A stretch of DNA of 64,000 nucleotides, from positions 1 to 64,000 of the forward strand of contig CP103805.1 in NCBI GenBank assembly GCA_024919175.1, read 5' to 3'. The DNA comes from Clostridioides difficile (lineage in GTDB: Bacteria > Bacillota > Clostridia > Peptostreptococcales > Peptostreptococcaceae). Below, piece after piece: positions 25,285 through 33,593 of the stretch (the first letter of the stretch is position 1; each line of letters begins with the position of its first letter). The notes under the pieces are model-generated. The model was not told where the DNA came from. It saw nothing but the letters and a program-made list of their open reading frames with translations, and searched no databases. The position numbers and the translations under genes are program-made.

Positions 25285-25480
25285 GCCCAAAATAAATTGA
25301 GCATTTTTAATACTTTCAGTCATATAAAATATTAAAATTTGCAGTGATCCACAAGTAGTGTTTTTGATATTTTTCAAAAATACCTTATAACTCAGTATTT
25401 ACAACCCTTACAGCGTTTATTTTTAAAATATCGCACACTGCACATTTATATATTTATTATAACATAAATTACCTGATAAA
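25285..25480 (-). promoter_or_regulatory. Leader and promoter of CRISPR array 2
   Basis: This segment matches the array 1 leader over about 190 bases with scattered differences, including the GTATTTTTGAAAAATATC stem, TTGTAAATACTGAGTTATAA and the TATAAT of the promoter near 25460. The two arrays and leaders are an obvious tandem duplication. Confidence 0.8.
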
Positions 25481-25572
25481 AATTTCGGTTTATTAACTAA
25501 ATATAATATCTTTGTTGCCTAGATTCGATTATGATATCATATAAAGTAATACGAATATAGAGAGGTGAAATT

Positions 25573-25956
25573 ATGACAATTAAAGAATGTTATCAATCTT
25601 TTAGTGGAGCTTATCAGGATATATTTAATCGTTTTCGTTCAGAAGAACGTATAGAAAAATATATTAATAAGTTTTTACAGGATCAGTCTTTCCAGACACT
25701 TAAATTATCATTAGAAACAGGTAATATTGAAGATGCTTTCAGGTCTGCGCATACATTGAAAGGAGTTTCTCAAAATCTTGGATTCAACAGATTAGCAGAA
25801 TCATCTCATTTGATTACAGAAGCTCTTCGTACAGAAGATATTATTAAAACTACTTCATTATTTTTGCAGGTAAGTGAAGATTACAACATGGTAGTTGCCT
25901 CTATCAAAGAGTATCAAGGTTCTATTAATAGAACTTCCACTTTAGGAAAGGAATAA
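25573..25956 (+). CDS. HPt phosphotransfer protein
   Basis: The 127-residue protein is a free-standing HPt domain, with the phosphorylated histidine in RSAHTLKGVSQNLGF near residue 58. It would shuttle phosphate between the receivers of the kinase encoded seven bases downstream and the response regulator after it. GAGAGGTG precedes the ATG. It opens a three-gene operon (25573-30376). Confidence 0.92.
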   Translation: MTIKECYQSFSGAYQDIFNRFRSEERIEKYINKFLQDQSFQTLKLSLETGNIEDAFRSAHTLKGVSQNLGFNRLAESSHLITEALRTEDIIKTTSLFLQVSEDYNMVVASIKEYQGSINRTSTLGKE

Positions 25957-25963
25957 ATAATAT

Positions 25964-28231
25964 ATGTTTCAGAAACTAATAAAAACGAATATAAACCTAT
26001 TATCAAAAATAATGTCAGGCATCATATTTGTGATAGTTATTATATACTATATAATAACTATATATAGTTCTAATACTATGAATGAACAAATGAACATAGT
26101 CAGCGAACATCCATATACTGTATCTGTTGCAATAGGTGATGTCAAAGCTAATCTAACATTATTACGTGTATTACCAGAACGTTTATCTTACTCCCAGTCC
26201 TCTGATGTCATATCTGGGATAAAAACACATTACAGTTCTATTAATCAGTCAATGATAGAATTAATTAATCTTTTGGAAGATCGTTACCTCGCTGACAAAC
26301 AAAGTGTGCCAGCTATGCATTCACTTTATTCTCAACTGTATAATGATCAGATGAAAATGTTGAAAATGGCAGAATCACAAAATAATACACAGGAAGATAT
26401 AGAAACATACTTTTCAAAAGAAATAAAACCAAAGTTAGATAAGTTGGATGCATTATCTGTTACTATCACAGAAGGTGCTGCAAGGAAACTTAACGAATAT
26501 TCCGAATTAGTTACCAATTCTAAAAAAATAATGGTGATAATGGGTAGTATTCTTAGCGGATCAGTTTTAATTGCTATTATTTTTTATCAATATATACTAC
26601 GACTTAAATACAAGTCTGAAGAAGAAATGAATTCTGCACTAGCTGAACTTGAAGTAGAACAACGTGCAAATTTGGCAAAATCTCAATTTTTATTTAATAT
26701 GTCTCATGATATTCGTACTCCAATGAACGCGATTATTGGCCTTACTGTAATCGCAGCTATGGATATTGATAAGAGAGATAAAGTAAAGGACTGCCTGACC
26801 AAAATATTGTCATCTTCGCGTCATATGTTAGGACTAATTAATGATGTTCTAGATATGAGTAGAATTGAAAGTGGAAAAGTTTCACTAAATGAAGAAGATT
26901 TTAAGCTTCCTGAGCTAATTGATGATTTCATTAGTATCACATATCCACAGGTTGTTGAAAAAGATATACAAATGGAAATCAATGTTAGTGATATCTCTCA
27001 TGAAAAAGTGATTGGAGATGCTTTACAAATTAATCGTATTATGACAAATATTATAGGTAACTCCTTGAAGTTTACACAACCTGGTGGTAAAATTGGTTTA
27101 ACTATTCGAGAGTTGCCACCAACTACAAAAGGTTATGGAAGTTATCAGTTTATAATGCGTGATACAGGAATTGGTATGTCTGAAAATTTTATGAAAAAGA
27201 TGTTCCAACCTTTTGAACGTGCAGAAACTTCCACAAAAAGTAGAGTAGAAGGTACAGGACTTGGTATGGCTATTACAAAAAATATTGTAGATATGATGGG
27301 TGGTCAAATTCAGGTTGAAAGTGAACTTGGTAAAGGTACAACATTTATAGTGACTCTTCCTATCAAATTGCAGACCTGTGAAGAGGAAACATTTGATTAT
27401 AGCAAATTATACGATTTGCGTTCACTCGTTGTAGATGATGATGAAATTGCATGTGAAAACACAGTAAGAATTATACAGGAAATTGGTATGGATTGTGAAT
27501 GGGTACTTAGTGGTATTGAAGCTGTGGAGAAAACCAAAATAGCACATGAAATTAAACAAGATTATCATGTTGTTATTATAGATTGGAAAATGCCAGTCAT
27601 GGATGGTTTACAAGCAACACGCCAAATACGTAAGATAGTTGGTAATGAAGTACCAATCATTGTTCTTACTGCATATGATTGGGCTGATATCGAAGAAGAA
27701 GCAAGAGCAGCTGGTATTAATGCATTTTTATCAAAACCAGTGTTCAAATCCCGTTTATATCACATAATGAGTAACTTAACATCTGGTGATAAAACAAAGG
27801 GAGCAAACAGTGTAAAGATAGCTGAAAGTAAACAGACTTATTCAGGTCGTGTTCTTATAGTTGAAGATAATGAAATCAATATGGATATTGCAGAAGAGTT
27901 TATTAATTATTTTGGCGTAACTACAGAAAAGGTATGGAATGGATTAGAAGCTGTCAACCGTATTAAAACAGTTGAGCCAGGATATTATGACTTAGTTTTT
28001 ATGGATATCCAGATGCCAAAAATGGATGGTTATGAGGCAACTCAACAAATCCGTCAGTTAGAAAAAGAAAATGATATGAACCACCTCCCTATTGTGGCTA
28101 TGTCCGCAAATGCTTTCATTGAAGAAGTTAACAAAGGTTATGCCTGTGGTATGGATAACTATATTACCAAGCCTATTGAACTTGAAACACTTAACATTTG
28201 TTTTAAAAAATATCTAAAATCAACATTATAA
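25964..28231 (+). CDS. Hybrid sensor histidine kinase with two receivers
   Basis: The 755-residue membrane kinase has membrane segments at about 15-35 and 188-210 bounding a helical outside sensor domain. Then come a HisKA domain with His248 (NMSHDIRTPMNAIIG), a GHKL ATPase with NIIGNSLKFT, RDTGIGM and GTGLGMAI, receiver 1 with Asp540 (IIDWKMPVMDG), and receiver 2 with Asp681 (VFMDIQMPKMDG). With the adjacent HPt it forms a complete phosphorelay. The signal is unknown. Arginine is often CGT/CGC here, while neighbouring genes prefer AGA, suggesting acquisition from another gut Firmicute. Confidence 0.95.
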   Translation: MFQKLIKTNINLLSKIMSGIIFVIVIIYYIITIYSSNTMNEQMNIVSEHPYTVSVAIGDVKANLTLLRVLPERLSYSQSSDVISGIKTHYSSINQSMIELINLLEDRYLADKQSVPAMHSLYSQLYNDQMKMLKMAESQNNTQEDIETYFSKEIKPKLDKLDALSVTITEGAARKLNEYSELVTNSKKIMVIMGSILSGSVLIAIIFYQYILRLKYKSEEEMNSALAELEVEQRANLAKSQFLFNMSHDIRTPMNAIIGLTVIAAMDIDKRDKVKDCLTKILSSSRHMLGLINDVLDMSRIESGKVSLNEEDFKLPELIDDFISITYPQVVEKDIQMEINVSDISHEKVIGDALQINRIMTNIIGNSLKFTQPGGKIGLTIRELPPTTKGYGSYQFIMRDTGIGMSENFMKKMFQPFERAETSTKSRVEGTGLGMAITKNIVDMMGGQIQVESELGKGTTFIVTLPIKLQTCEEETFDYSKLYDLRSLVVDDDEIACENTVRIIQEIGMDCEWVLSGIEAVEKTKIAHEIKQDYHVVIIDWKMPVMDGLQATRQIRKIVGNEVPIIVLTAYDWADIEEEARAAGINAFLSKPVFKSRLYHIMSNLTSGDKTKGANSVKIAESKQTYSGRVLIVEDNEINMDIAEEFINYFGVTTEKVWNGLEAVNRIKTVEPGYYDLVFMDIQMPKMDGYEATQQIRQLEKENDMNHLPIVAMSANAFIEEVNKGYACGMDNYITKPIELETLNICFKKYLKSTL

Positions 28232-28264
28232 AAATGGTTGTGTTCTCACAAAAGGGAGTGATAT

Positions 28265-30376
28265 ATGATGATAAATAATAAATTTAAAGAAACTCAGATG
28301 ACAAGAAAACAAAAAATATTAATTGTTGATGATACTGAAATTAATCGAGCAATCCTTACTGATATGTTAGAAGATGAATATATCATCATAGAAGCAGAAG
28401 ACGGAGTTCATGCTATAGATATATTACACACTGATACAGAAATTGACCTTATTCTATTGGATATAATGATGCCAAGAATGGATGGATTTGAGGTATTAGC
28501 CATAATGAACCAATACCATTGGATTGAAAATGTGCCAGTTATTATGATTTCAGCTGAAAATGCCTCTTCTTATGTAAATCAAGCTTATGGACTTGGAGTT
28601 ACGGATTACATCAATCGTCCTTTTGATGAAACAATAGTGCGCAGACGTGTTGTAAATACTCTTATGCTTTATGGAAAACAAAAAAAATTAGCTCAGATGA
28701 TAACAGATCAGATTTATGAAAATGAAAAGCAAAGTAAAATTATGATAAATATCTTAAGTAACATTGTTGAATTTCGTAATGGAGAAAGTGGACTGCATGT
28801 ACTGCATATTTATATGTTGACAAATATGCTACTTAATCGTCTGGTAGAAAAAACAGATAAATATGATTTAACATATTCGGATATTTCACTTATCAGCACA
28901 GCGTCCTCTCTTCATGATATTGGAAAACTCACTATTCCAGATGAAATTCTAAACAAACCTGGTAAGCTTACACCAGAAGAATTTGAAGTGATAAAAACAC
29001 ATTCTGTGGCAGGAGCATCTATGCTTAATACATTACCCTTTTATAAGAATGAACCTATTGTCAAAGTTAGCTATGAAATTTGTCATTGGCATCATGAACG
29101 TTATGATGGGAATGGGTATCCAGATGCTCTTAAGGGAGAGGCAATCCCTATTTCTGCACAAATAGTTGCTCTAGCAGATGTATATGATGCATTAATCAGT
29201 GATAGGGTTTATAAAAAAGCAATTCCCCATGAAGAGGCAATCGAAATGATTTTGAACGGTGAATGTGGAGCATTTAATCCACTTCTACTAGAATGTCTGA
29301 TAGATATTTCTGACTATATTCAAGATAAGTTGCAAAGTGATCCTTTAGCGACTACTGGTCCGATGAAACATCACGATACTTCTGCAAATATACTACAACA
29401 TAAGGAGTTTTTGGCATCTGAACGTACATTGAAACTACTAGAAAATGAGCGTACTAAGTATCAGTTTTTAGCTTCGATGTCTAGAGAAATTCAATTTGAA
29501 TACATAGAAGCAACACATATAGTAATTTTTTCAGACTGGGGTACCAAACAACTTGGTTTAACAAAGTGCGCAATAGACCCATATCATAGTTCTGAGCTTC
29601 ACCATATCATGGGTATAAACAATTTAAGAATTTTGGATAGATTACTACGTCAGACAACTCCTGAATCTCCAGATATCCATCATGATTTCCAGATTCAGAT
29701 AGGTGATGAGCAGAGATGGTATCATTTTATTTGTCATACCACATGGCTACTTGAAGATACTTCTCAGTATATGGGAGCAGTTGGAAAAGTAATTGACATT
29801 AATGAGGAACGTAGTCAGCTTTTAAAACTTCAGCATATGGTACAACATGATTCTCTAACTCAGCTTTTAACTCATTCTTCTGCAAAAGAGCAGATACAAA
29901 AGTACTTTATAGATGAGCCAGATAGTAAGTTTGCTTTGATTATACTTGATTTAGATAATTTTAAACAGGTTAATGATAGTCGAGGGCATATGTTTGGAGA
30001 TAAAATACTTTGTTATACAGCAGAGTGTCTTAAAAATTGCTTAAGTAATAATGGTATTATCGCAAGAGTAGGAGGAGATGAATTCCTTATTTTTTTTAAA
30101 TATAATGACAATTTTCTTGAATTTGTTGAGCAGATTTTCCGATCTATTTGTGGGGAGTATGAGGGGTTTTCAATCTCTGTAAGTATGGGTATATCTACTA
30201 CTGAAAAAGCAAACAATCAATATGACATACTCTTTGAACAATCAGATCAAGCTCTTTATGCAGCAAAATCTGCTGGAAGAGGTATTTTTCATCTTTATGA
30301 TGATTCAATGAAAGATATATTTTCAACAATATCCGCTATTGAAAGTGAACAGATAGTAAACAATATTATAGAATAG
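28265..30376 (+). CDS. Response regulator with HD-GYP and GGDEF domains (cyclic-di-GMP turnover)
   Basis: The 703-residue protein starts with a receiver (Asp66 in LILLDIMMPRMDG). An HD-GYP phosphodiesterase domain follows, with SLHDIGKLTIPDEIL at 216-228 and DGNGYP at 281-286. A PAS-like segment spans about 395-515 and a GGDEF cyclase about 530-690, with RVGGDEF at 601-607. The catalytic signatures of both enzymes are intact; I see no RxxD inhibitory site in front of GGDEF. It can thus in principle both make and break cyclic-di-GMP under control of the phosphorelay. In C. difficile this messenger controls motility, adhesion and toxin expression. Confidence 0.93.
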   Translation: MMINNKFKETQMTRKQKILIVDDTEINRAILTDMLEDEYIIIEAEDGVHAIDILHTDTEIDLILLDIMMPRMDGFEVLAIMNQYHWIENVPVIMISAENASSYVNQAYGLGVTDYINRPFDETIVRRRVVNTLMLYGKQKKLAQMITDQIYENEKQSKIMINILSNIVEFRNGESGLHVLHIYMLTNMLLNRLVEKTDKYDLTYSDISLISTASSLHDIGKLTIPDEILNKPGKLTPEEFEVIKTHSVAGASMLNTLPFYKNEPIVKVSYEICHWHHERYDGNGYPDALKGEAIPISAQIVALADVYDALISDRVYKKAIPHEEAIEMILNGECGAFNPLLLECLIDISDYIQDKLQSDPLATTGPMKHHDTSANILQHKEFLASERTLKLLENERTKYQFLASMSREIQFEYIEATHIVIFSDWGTKQLGLTKCAIDPYHSSELHHIMGINNLRILDRLLRQTTPESPDIHHDFQIQIGDEQRWYHFICHTTWLLEDTSQYMGAVGKVIDINEERSQLLKLQHMVQHDSLTQLLTHSSAKEQIQKYFIDEPDSKFALIILDLDNFKQVNDSRGHMFGDKILCYTAECLKNCLSNNGIIARVGGDEFLIFFKYNDNFLEFVEQIFRSICGEYEGFSISVSMGISTTEKANNQYDILFEQSDQALYAAKSAGRGIFHLYDDSMKDIFSTISAIESEQIVNNIIE

Positions 30377-30441
30377 TAAAAAACATTGATTTCTAAGTTA
30401 TTGTATATAATATGAATAAGCACTTTATACCAATTATAAGT

Positions 30442-30489
30442 AAAAAAAGGTAGAAGTAAATCAATTTTGATTACTTCTACCTTTTTTTA
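30442..30489 (+). terminator. Terminator of the phosphorelay operon
   Basis: AAAAAAAGGTAGAAGTAAATC and GATTACTTCTACCTTTTTTT form an 18-pair stem flanked by A and T runs, 65 bases after the last stop codon. Confidence 0.88.
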
Positions 30490-30506
30490 CTTTTTTATGC
30501 AATTAA

Positions 30507-30563
30507 TTATAAGCCAATATAAATTTGTTTGAAATAACCTCTGTCGAAATAATTTATCAACAT
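30507..30563 (-). pseudogene. 5' fragment duplicated from the 31885-32280 gene
   Basis: The frame MLINYFDRGYFKQIYIGL, then stop, repeats the first 16 residues of the membrane protein encoded at 32280 (MLINYYDRGYFKQIYI). The homology extends into the upstream DNA (CATTGAAAATCACTCCTAT against CATTGAAAACCACTCCTAT). It is a truncated duplicate left by recombination next to a vestigial CRISPR repeat. Confidence 0.8.
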
Positions 30564-30588
30564 TGAAAATCACTCCTATGATTACCCT

Positions 30589-30710
30589 ATTTACGTCCCA
30601 CTTAGTTAATATAAAGCCCCAAATTATAATCTGTGTTTTCAACCATTCTAACTATTTTTTTAATGTTGCACATTACATATTATACATTCATTATAGCATA
30701 TTTTTGCCAA
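30589..30710 (-). repeat. Vestigial CRISPR locus with one degenerate repeat
   Basis: ATTTACGTCCCACTTAGTTA followed by ATATAAAG at 30589-30616 is a CRISPR repeat with two or three changes. To its right is a shortened, diverged leader (CCCAAATTATAATCTGTG, then TGTTGCACATTACATATTAT). There is no second repeat. The surrounding 420 bases (30377-30800) hold only this, the 30507 fragment and a terminator. Confidence 0.7.
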
Positions 30711-30800
30711 GTTTTCTTTTCAAAATTATTGACAACAAAACTTGGCATGATATAATAAAGATACCAAGTAAACTTTGCAATTAAATAGGAGGTGCTTTAA

Positions 30801-31112
30801 ATGGATAAAGAGGAAATTCTAAATAAAAGTCGCCAATCAAGGAAAGATGAAGGATTAGAGTATGTTGAAAATAAGGGACGAAAAATAGGCTACATTGCTT
30901 TTACATGTGTATTTTGTTTCATTACAATATTTAATATTTTTATTGGTCATAAAAATGATGCCATGCTCGCGTTATTTTGGACATTTATAGTTGCAGAAAA
31001 TATTGCAAAGTTCCAGTTTACACATGATATAAAAAATTTAATTGTTGCTATTGGTTTCTCTATTTTGACAATTCTTTCATTAATTGATTTTGTTTCAACG
31101 TCATTGAGGTAA
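30801..31112 (+). CDS. Small membrane protein paired with a regulator (DUF6442-like)
   Basis: The 103-residue protein starts MDKEEILNKSRQSRKDEGLE and has three membrane segments (IGYIAFTCVFCFITIFNIFI, MLALFWTFIVAENIA, IVAIGFSILTILSLIDF). AGGAGGTGC precedes the ATG, and TTGACA with TATAAT lies upstream near 30729-30755. This kind of protein is regularly encoded just before a small XRE regulator, as here. The function of the pair is unknown. The DUF label is from memory. Confidence 0.7.
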   Translation: MDKEEILNKSRQSRKDEGLEYVENKGRKIGYIAFTCVFCFITIFNIFIGHKNDAMLALFWTFIVAENIAKFQFTHDIKNLIVAIGFSILTILSLIDFVSTSLR

Positions 31113-31116
31113 ATAT

Positions 31117-31323
31117 ATGAATGATGAATTAGTATTAAAAAATCGCTTAAAAGAAGAAAGAAAAGAAAAGAAATTATCACAAAGTCAATTAGCTGAAATG
31201 GTTGGAGTATCAAGAAATACTATAAGTTCAATAGAAACAGGTCAGTTTAATCCTACTGCAAAATTAGCACTTATTTTGTGTATTGCTCTAGATAAAAAGT
31301 TTGAAGATTTATTCTATTTTTAA
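31117..31323 (+). CDS. XRE-family transcriptional regulator, YgzD type
   Basis: The 68-residue single-domain helix-turn-helix protein has LKEERKEKKLSQSQLAEMVG and VSRNTISSIETGQFNPTAKL. It is four bases downstream of the membrane protein and ends at a strong terminator. Small regulators of this type often autoregulate the membrane-protein operon they belong to. Confidence 0.93.
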   Translation: MNDELVLKNRLKEERKEKKLSQSQLAEMVGVSRNTISSIETGQFNPTAKLALILCIALDKKFEDLFYF

Positions 31324-31330
31324 TGAATAT

Positions 31331-31372
31331 AAAACTCCTATATAATTATCTTCTAAATTATATAGGAGTTTT
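31331..31372. terminator. Terminator after the XRE regulator
   Basis: AAAACTCCTATATAATT and AATTATATAGGAGTTTT form a perfect stem seven bases after the stop codon. Confidence 0.88.
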
Positions 31373-31466
31373 ATGTTGTTCTGTTTTAATCCATAAAGAT
31401 TTAAACTTTTGTCTATATTTTTATTAAACTTATTATATAATTTATATTTCAATTTTTACTCTAGAT

Positions 31467-31700
31467 AAAAAACAGAGCGCTTTGAAACCACTCTATTTTC
31501 CATTTAGTTAATATAAAACCAAAATAAATTAATCATTTTCAATACTTTCAGTCATATAAAATATTAAAAATTGCAGTGAGTCACAAATAGTGTTTTTTGA
31601 TATTTTTTAAAAACACGTTGCAACTCAGTATTTACAATCCTTACAACATCTTTTTTCAAAATGTTGCACACTACATATTATATCATAATTCATCTAATAA
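31467..31700 (-). repeat. Spacerless CRISPR locus: leader, one repeat, terminator
   Basis: A terminator hairpin (ACAGAGCG to CCACTCTATTTT, about 31469-31496), one degenerate repeat (TTTCCATTTAGTTAATATAA) and a complete leader like those of arrays 1 and 2 follow one another (GCAGTGAGTCACAAATAGTG, CAACTCAGTATTTACAATCC). No spacer is present. It is either a collapsed array or an empty landing site. Outside this locus the 560-base gap 31324-31884 holds only terminators. Confidence 0.75.
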
Positions 31701-31831
31701 GAATCTCAGTTTGCCAATTAAATTAGATATAGAAAACAACTTTTTTTAAACATTATTAATAATTTTATTTATAAGTTATTTTATAATGTATATATACACT
31801 TTAGCTATAATATATTTTTAAATTTTAATTA

Positions 31832-31864
31832 TAAAAACAGAGCAGTTTTAACTACTCTGTTTTC
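31832..31864 (-). terminator. Terminator of the left sigma operon
   Basis: ACAGAGTAGTT and AACTGCTCTGTTTTTAT on the minus strand form a stem and T run after the stop at 31885. It is of the same family as the CRISPR array terminators. Confidence 0.7.
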
Positions 31865-31884
31865 TACTTATTAGATATATGAAA

Positions 31885-32280
31885 TCAACAAAATGATTTT
31901 AGTCTACTTATTAGATATTCTTCGCTCTCAATGCTTAAGGCTTTTAGATATATACAATAAGAGTTTTCATTAGTAAAAATTTCGATAATATTATCTTGTT
32001 TATTTATACCTACTATATCTTTAAAGTTGATATGATTTTTAGTATTTTTACCTCTGAAAATATACCTGTTATCAATTAAAATATCATCATCAGTAATTGA
32101 AATATAAAGCTTATTTTTATATTTGATTAAAAACTTATATGTTTGTTCAAGATAAAAACCTGCTAGTAACAAGAATAGAAAAGTTACTTTGAATGCACAT
32201 ATTATCGAAAATATTATTACGAGAATACTTGTAATATAAATTTGTTTAAAATAACCCCTATCATAATAATTTATCAACAT
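31885..32280 (-). CDS. Small membrane protein with PH-like tail, left sigma operon
   Basis: The 131-residue protein has two membrane segments (IYITSILVIIFSIICAFKV, FLFLLLAGFYLEQ) and a cytoplasmic beta-rich part (KLYISITDDDILIDNRYIFR, DNIIEIFTNENSYCIYLKAL) like a bacterial PH domain. It closes the left sigma operon after the secreted protein gene. If that secreted protein is bacteriocin-like, this could be its immunity protein; that is a guess. A truncated duplicate of its 5' end lies at 30507-30563. Confidence 0.6.
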   Translation of the reverse strand: MLINYYDRGYFKQIYITSILVIIFSIICAFKVTFLFLLLAGFYLEQTYKFLIKYKNKLYISITDDDILIDNRYIFRGKNTKNHINFKDIVGINKQDNIIEIFTNENSYCIYLKALSIESEEYLISRLKSFC

Positions 32281-32299
32281 TGAAAACCACTCCTATAAT

Positions 32300-33007
32300 T
32301 TATAACATACTAAATAGTCTGTCTGCTTCTTTTCTATACTGAAGAGAATCATAAAATTTATAAGCTGCACTTGAAGCTCCACCTATAGCTGTAAAAATAC
32401 CAATAACAGCTCCAACACCTGTTTCAGCTGTAACTCCGGCAATAGCTAACCCAAGTTTAGTAGTATCCATACCACGAGAGGATGCATTTTCTAGTTTTCT
32501 GCAAGAATCTACTGCATCTTTAAATCTGTATAGATTAACTGAGTTCTTACTTGTTTCTGTACGACCCTTAAGTGAGCCTTTTGTATTTTTTATTGACCAT
32601 TTCTTTCCATTAGCAGCATAATAGATTTTAGAAAATCTTGAAGAATTTGTAATTTGAGCTTTTCTTGAAGAGATACTATTATCATTATCATATGAAGAAG
32701 ATGTATCATTAAGGTCAATATTTATATAATTCTTTTCATCAGTATTTAAATTAACTTCCTCTCCTGTAATTATATTATTAATTTTATCATATGTAACTAC
32801 AGTTTTTGTATCATTACTAATTACTTCAACAATTCTTTTTTCACTATTATCTTCAAGAATATTTACAGAAATATTTTTATCTTGACTTAATATTATACTA
32901 CTGTCATTATTACTTAAAGCGAATGTGCTAACTGGGAAACTAGAAATCATAAAACTACTTATTAAAACCAATGATATTGTACGCATTTTTCTGTTTTTTA
33001 AACTCAT
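32300..33007 (-). CDS. Secreted protein with hydrophobic C-terminus, possibly bacteriocin-like
   Basis: The start at 33007 has GAGGAGG upstream; an earlier ATG at 33034 lacks one. The 235-residue product has a signal peptide (TISLVLISSFMISSFPVSTF, cleavage near FALSN). A polar region has RIVEVISNDTKTVVTYDK, and a C-terminal Gly/Ala-rich hydrophobic stretch has LGLAIAGVTAETGVGAVIGI. The KTVVTYDKINNII pattern recalls the geobacillin-26 group as I remember it, but this is weak. It follows the DUF6147-like secreted gene downstream of the candidate ECF promoter. Confidence 0.55.
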   Translation of the reverse strand: MSLKNRKMRTISLVLISSFMISSFPVSTFALSNNDSSIILSQDKNISVNILEDNSEKRIVEVISNDTKTVVTYDKINNIITGEEVNLNTDEKNYINIDLNDTSSSYDNDNSISSRKAQITNSSRFSKIYYAANGKKWSIKNTKGSLKGRTETSKNSVNLYRFKDAVDSCRKLENASSRGMDTTKLGLAIAGVTAETGVGAVIGIFTAIGGASSAAYKFYDSLQYRKEADRLFSML

Positions 33008-33094
33008 ATTTACTCCTCCTCTAATGTAAAACAAATTTTTATTTTAATATTTTTATTAAATTTACAAATATCCAAGATTTTATGGAATTTATAA

Positions 33095-33514
33095 CTAATA
33101 AACTCTAATAGGACTGAATATTGTCTTGCTCTCACTTCCTGCTTTTACAGTTACTGATAATCTATAAGAATATCCTTTTGATACACTAACCTCTTTAGAT
33201 AAACTACAAGAACTTTTTCTAGAATTTGACCAAGTAGAAATATTAGTCCATGCTCCAGATTTATTTCTTTGTTGTAGTTTTGCTGTAATAGATGTTGAAG
33301 TTCCTAATTTACCATCTACATAACATGAGATATGAGCTTTTCCAGAAGCAATTTTCAAATCACAACCAGCTCCTTTAATATTTACCATAAAAACTGTTCC
33401 ATCTTCTAGATACTCACTAGTTTCTAAAGGTTCATATGCCAGTGCTTGTACTCCAAATGATGAAATAAGTGTTAAGGCACAAGCTCCTGTAAAAAAGATT
33501 TTTTTATAGTACAA
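33095..33514 (-). CDS. Secreted protein, DUF6147-like, left copy
   Basis: The 139-residue exported protein has a signal peptide (IFFTGACALTLISSFGVQAL). The mature domain contains GKAHISCYVDGKLGTSTSIT and LQQRNKSGAWTNISTWS, then SCSLSKEVSVSKGYSYRLSV, a small beta-sandwich pattern with two cysteines. The right operon encodes a clear homologue at 42272. The gene starts 32 bases after the shared CGTTAT promoter motif. The DUF number is from memory; biochemical function is unknown. Confidence 0.75.
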   Translation of the reverse strand: MYYKKIFFTGACALTLISSFGVQALAYEPLETSEYLEDGTVFMVNIKGAGCDLKIASGKAHISCYVDGKLGTSTSITAKLQQRNKSGAWTNISTWSNSRKSSCSLSKEVSVSKGYSYRLSVTVKAGSESKTIFSPIRVY

Positions 33515-33545
33515 AAAACCACCCCCTTATTTTCTTTACACTTAG

Positions 33546-33575
33546 ATAACGAAATAAAAAGGTAGTTTGTGACAC
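33546..33575 (-). promoter_or_regulatory. Candidate ECF-sigma promoter, left operon
   Basis: On the minus strand GTGTCA (33575-33570), 18 bases and CGTTAT (33551-33546) lie between the anti-sigma and secreted protein genes. The right operon has the same motif pair with identical spacing at the same place (42211-42240). Confidence 0.7.
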
Positions 33576-33593
33576 TTTCTGTAAAAATTTTTT

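Noticed and set aside
25490..25572. Cyclic-di-GMP riboswitch upstream of the phosphorelay
   Set aside because: The 80 bases before the HPt gene are too short and lack the conserved riboswitch core; only an ordinary promoter-like sequence is visible.
24101..31884. cas genes near the CRISPR arrays
   Set aside because: I looked in all frames for Cas1, Cas2, Cas3 and Cas5-8 motifs and found none. The genes here are the phosphorelay, a membrane protein and a small regulator.
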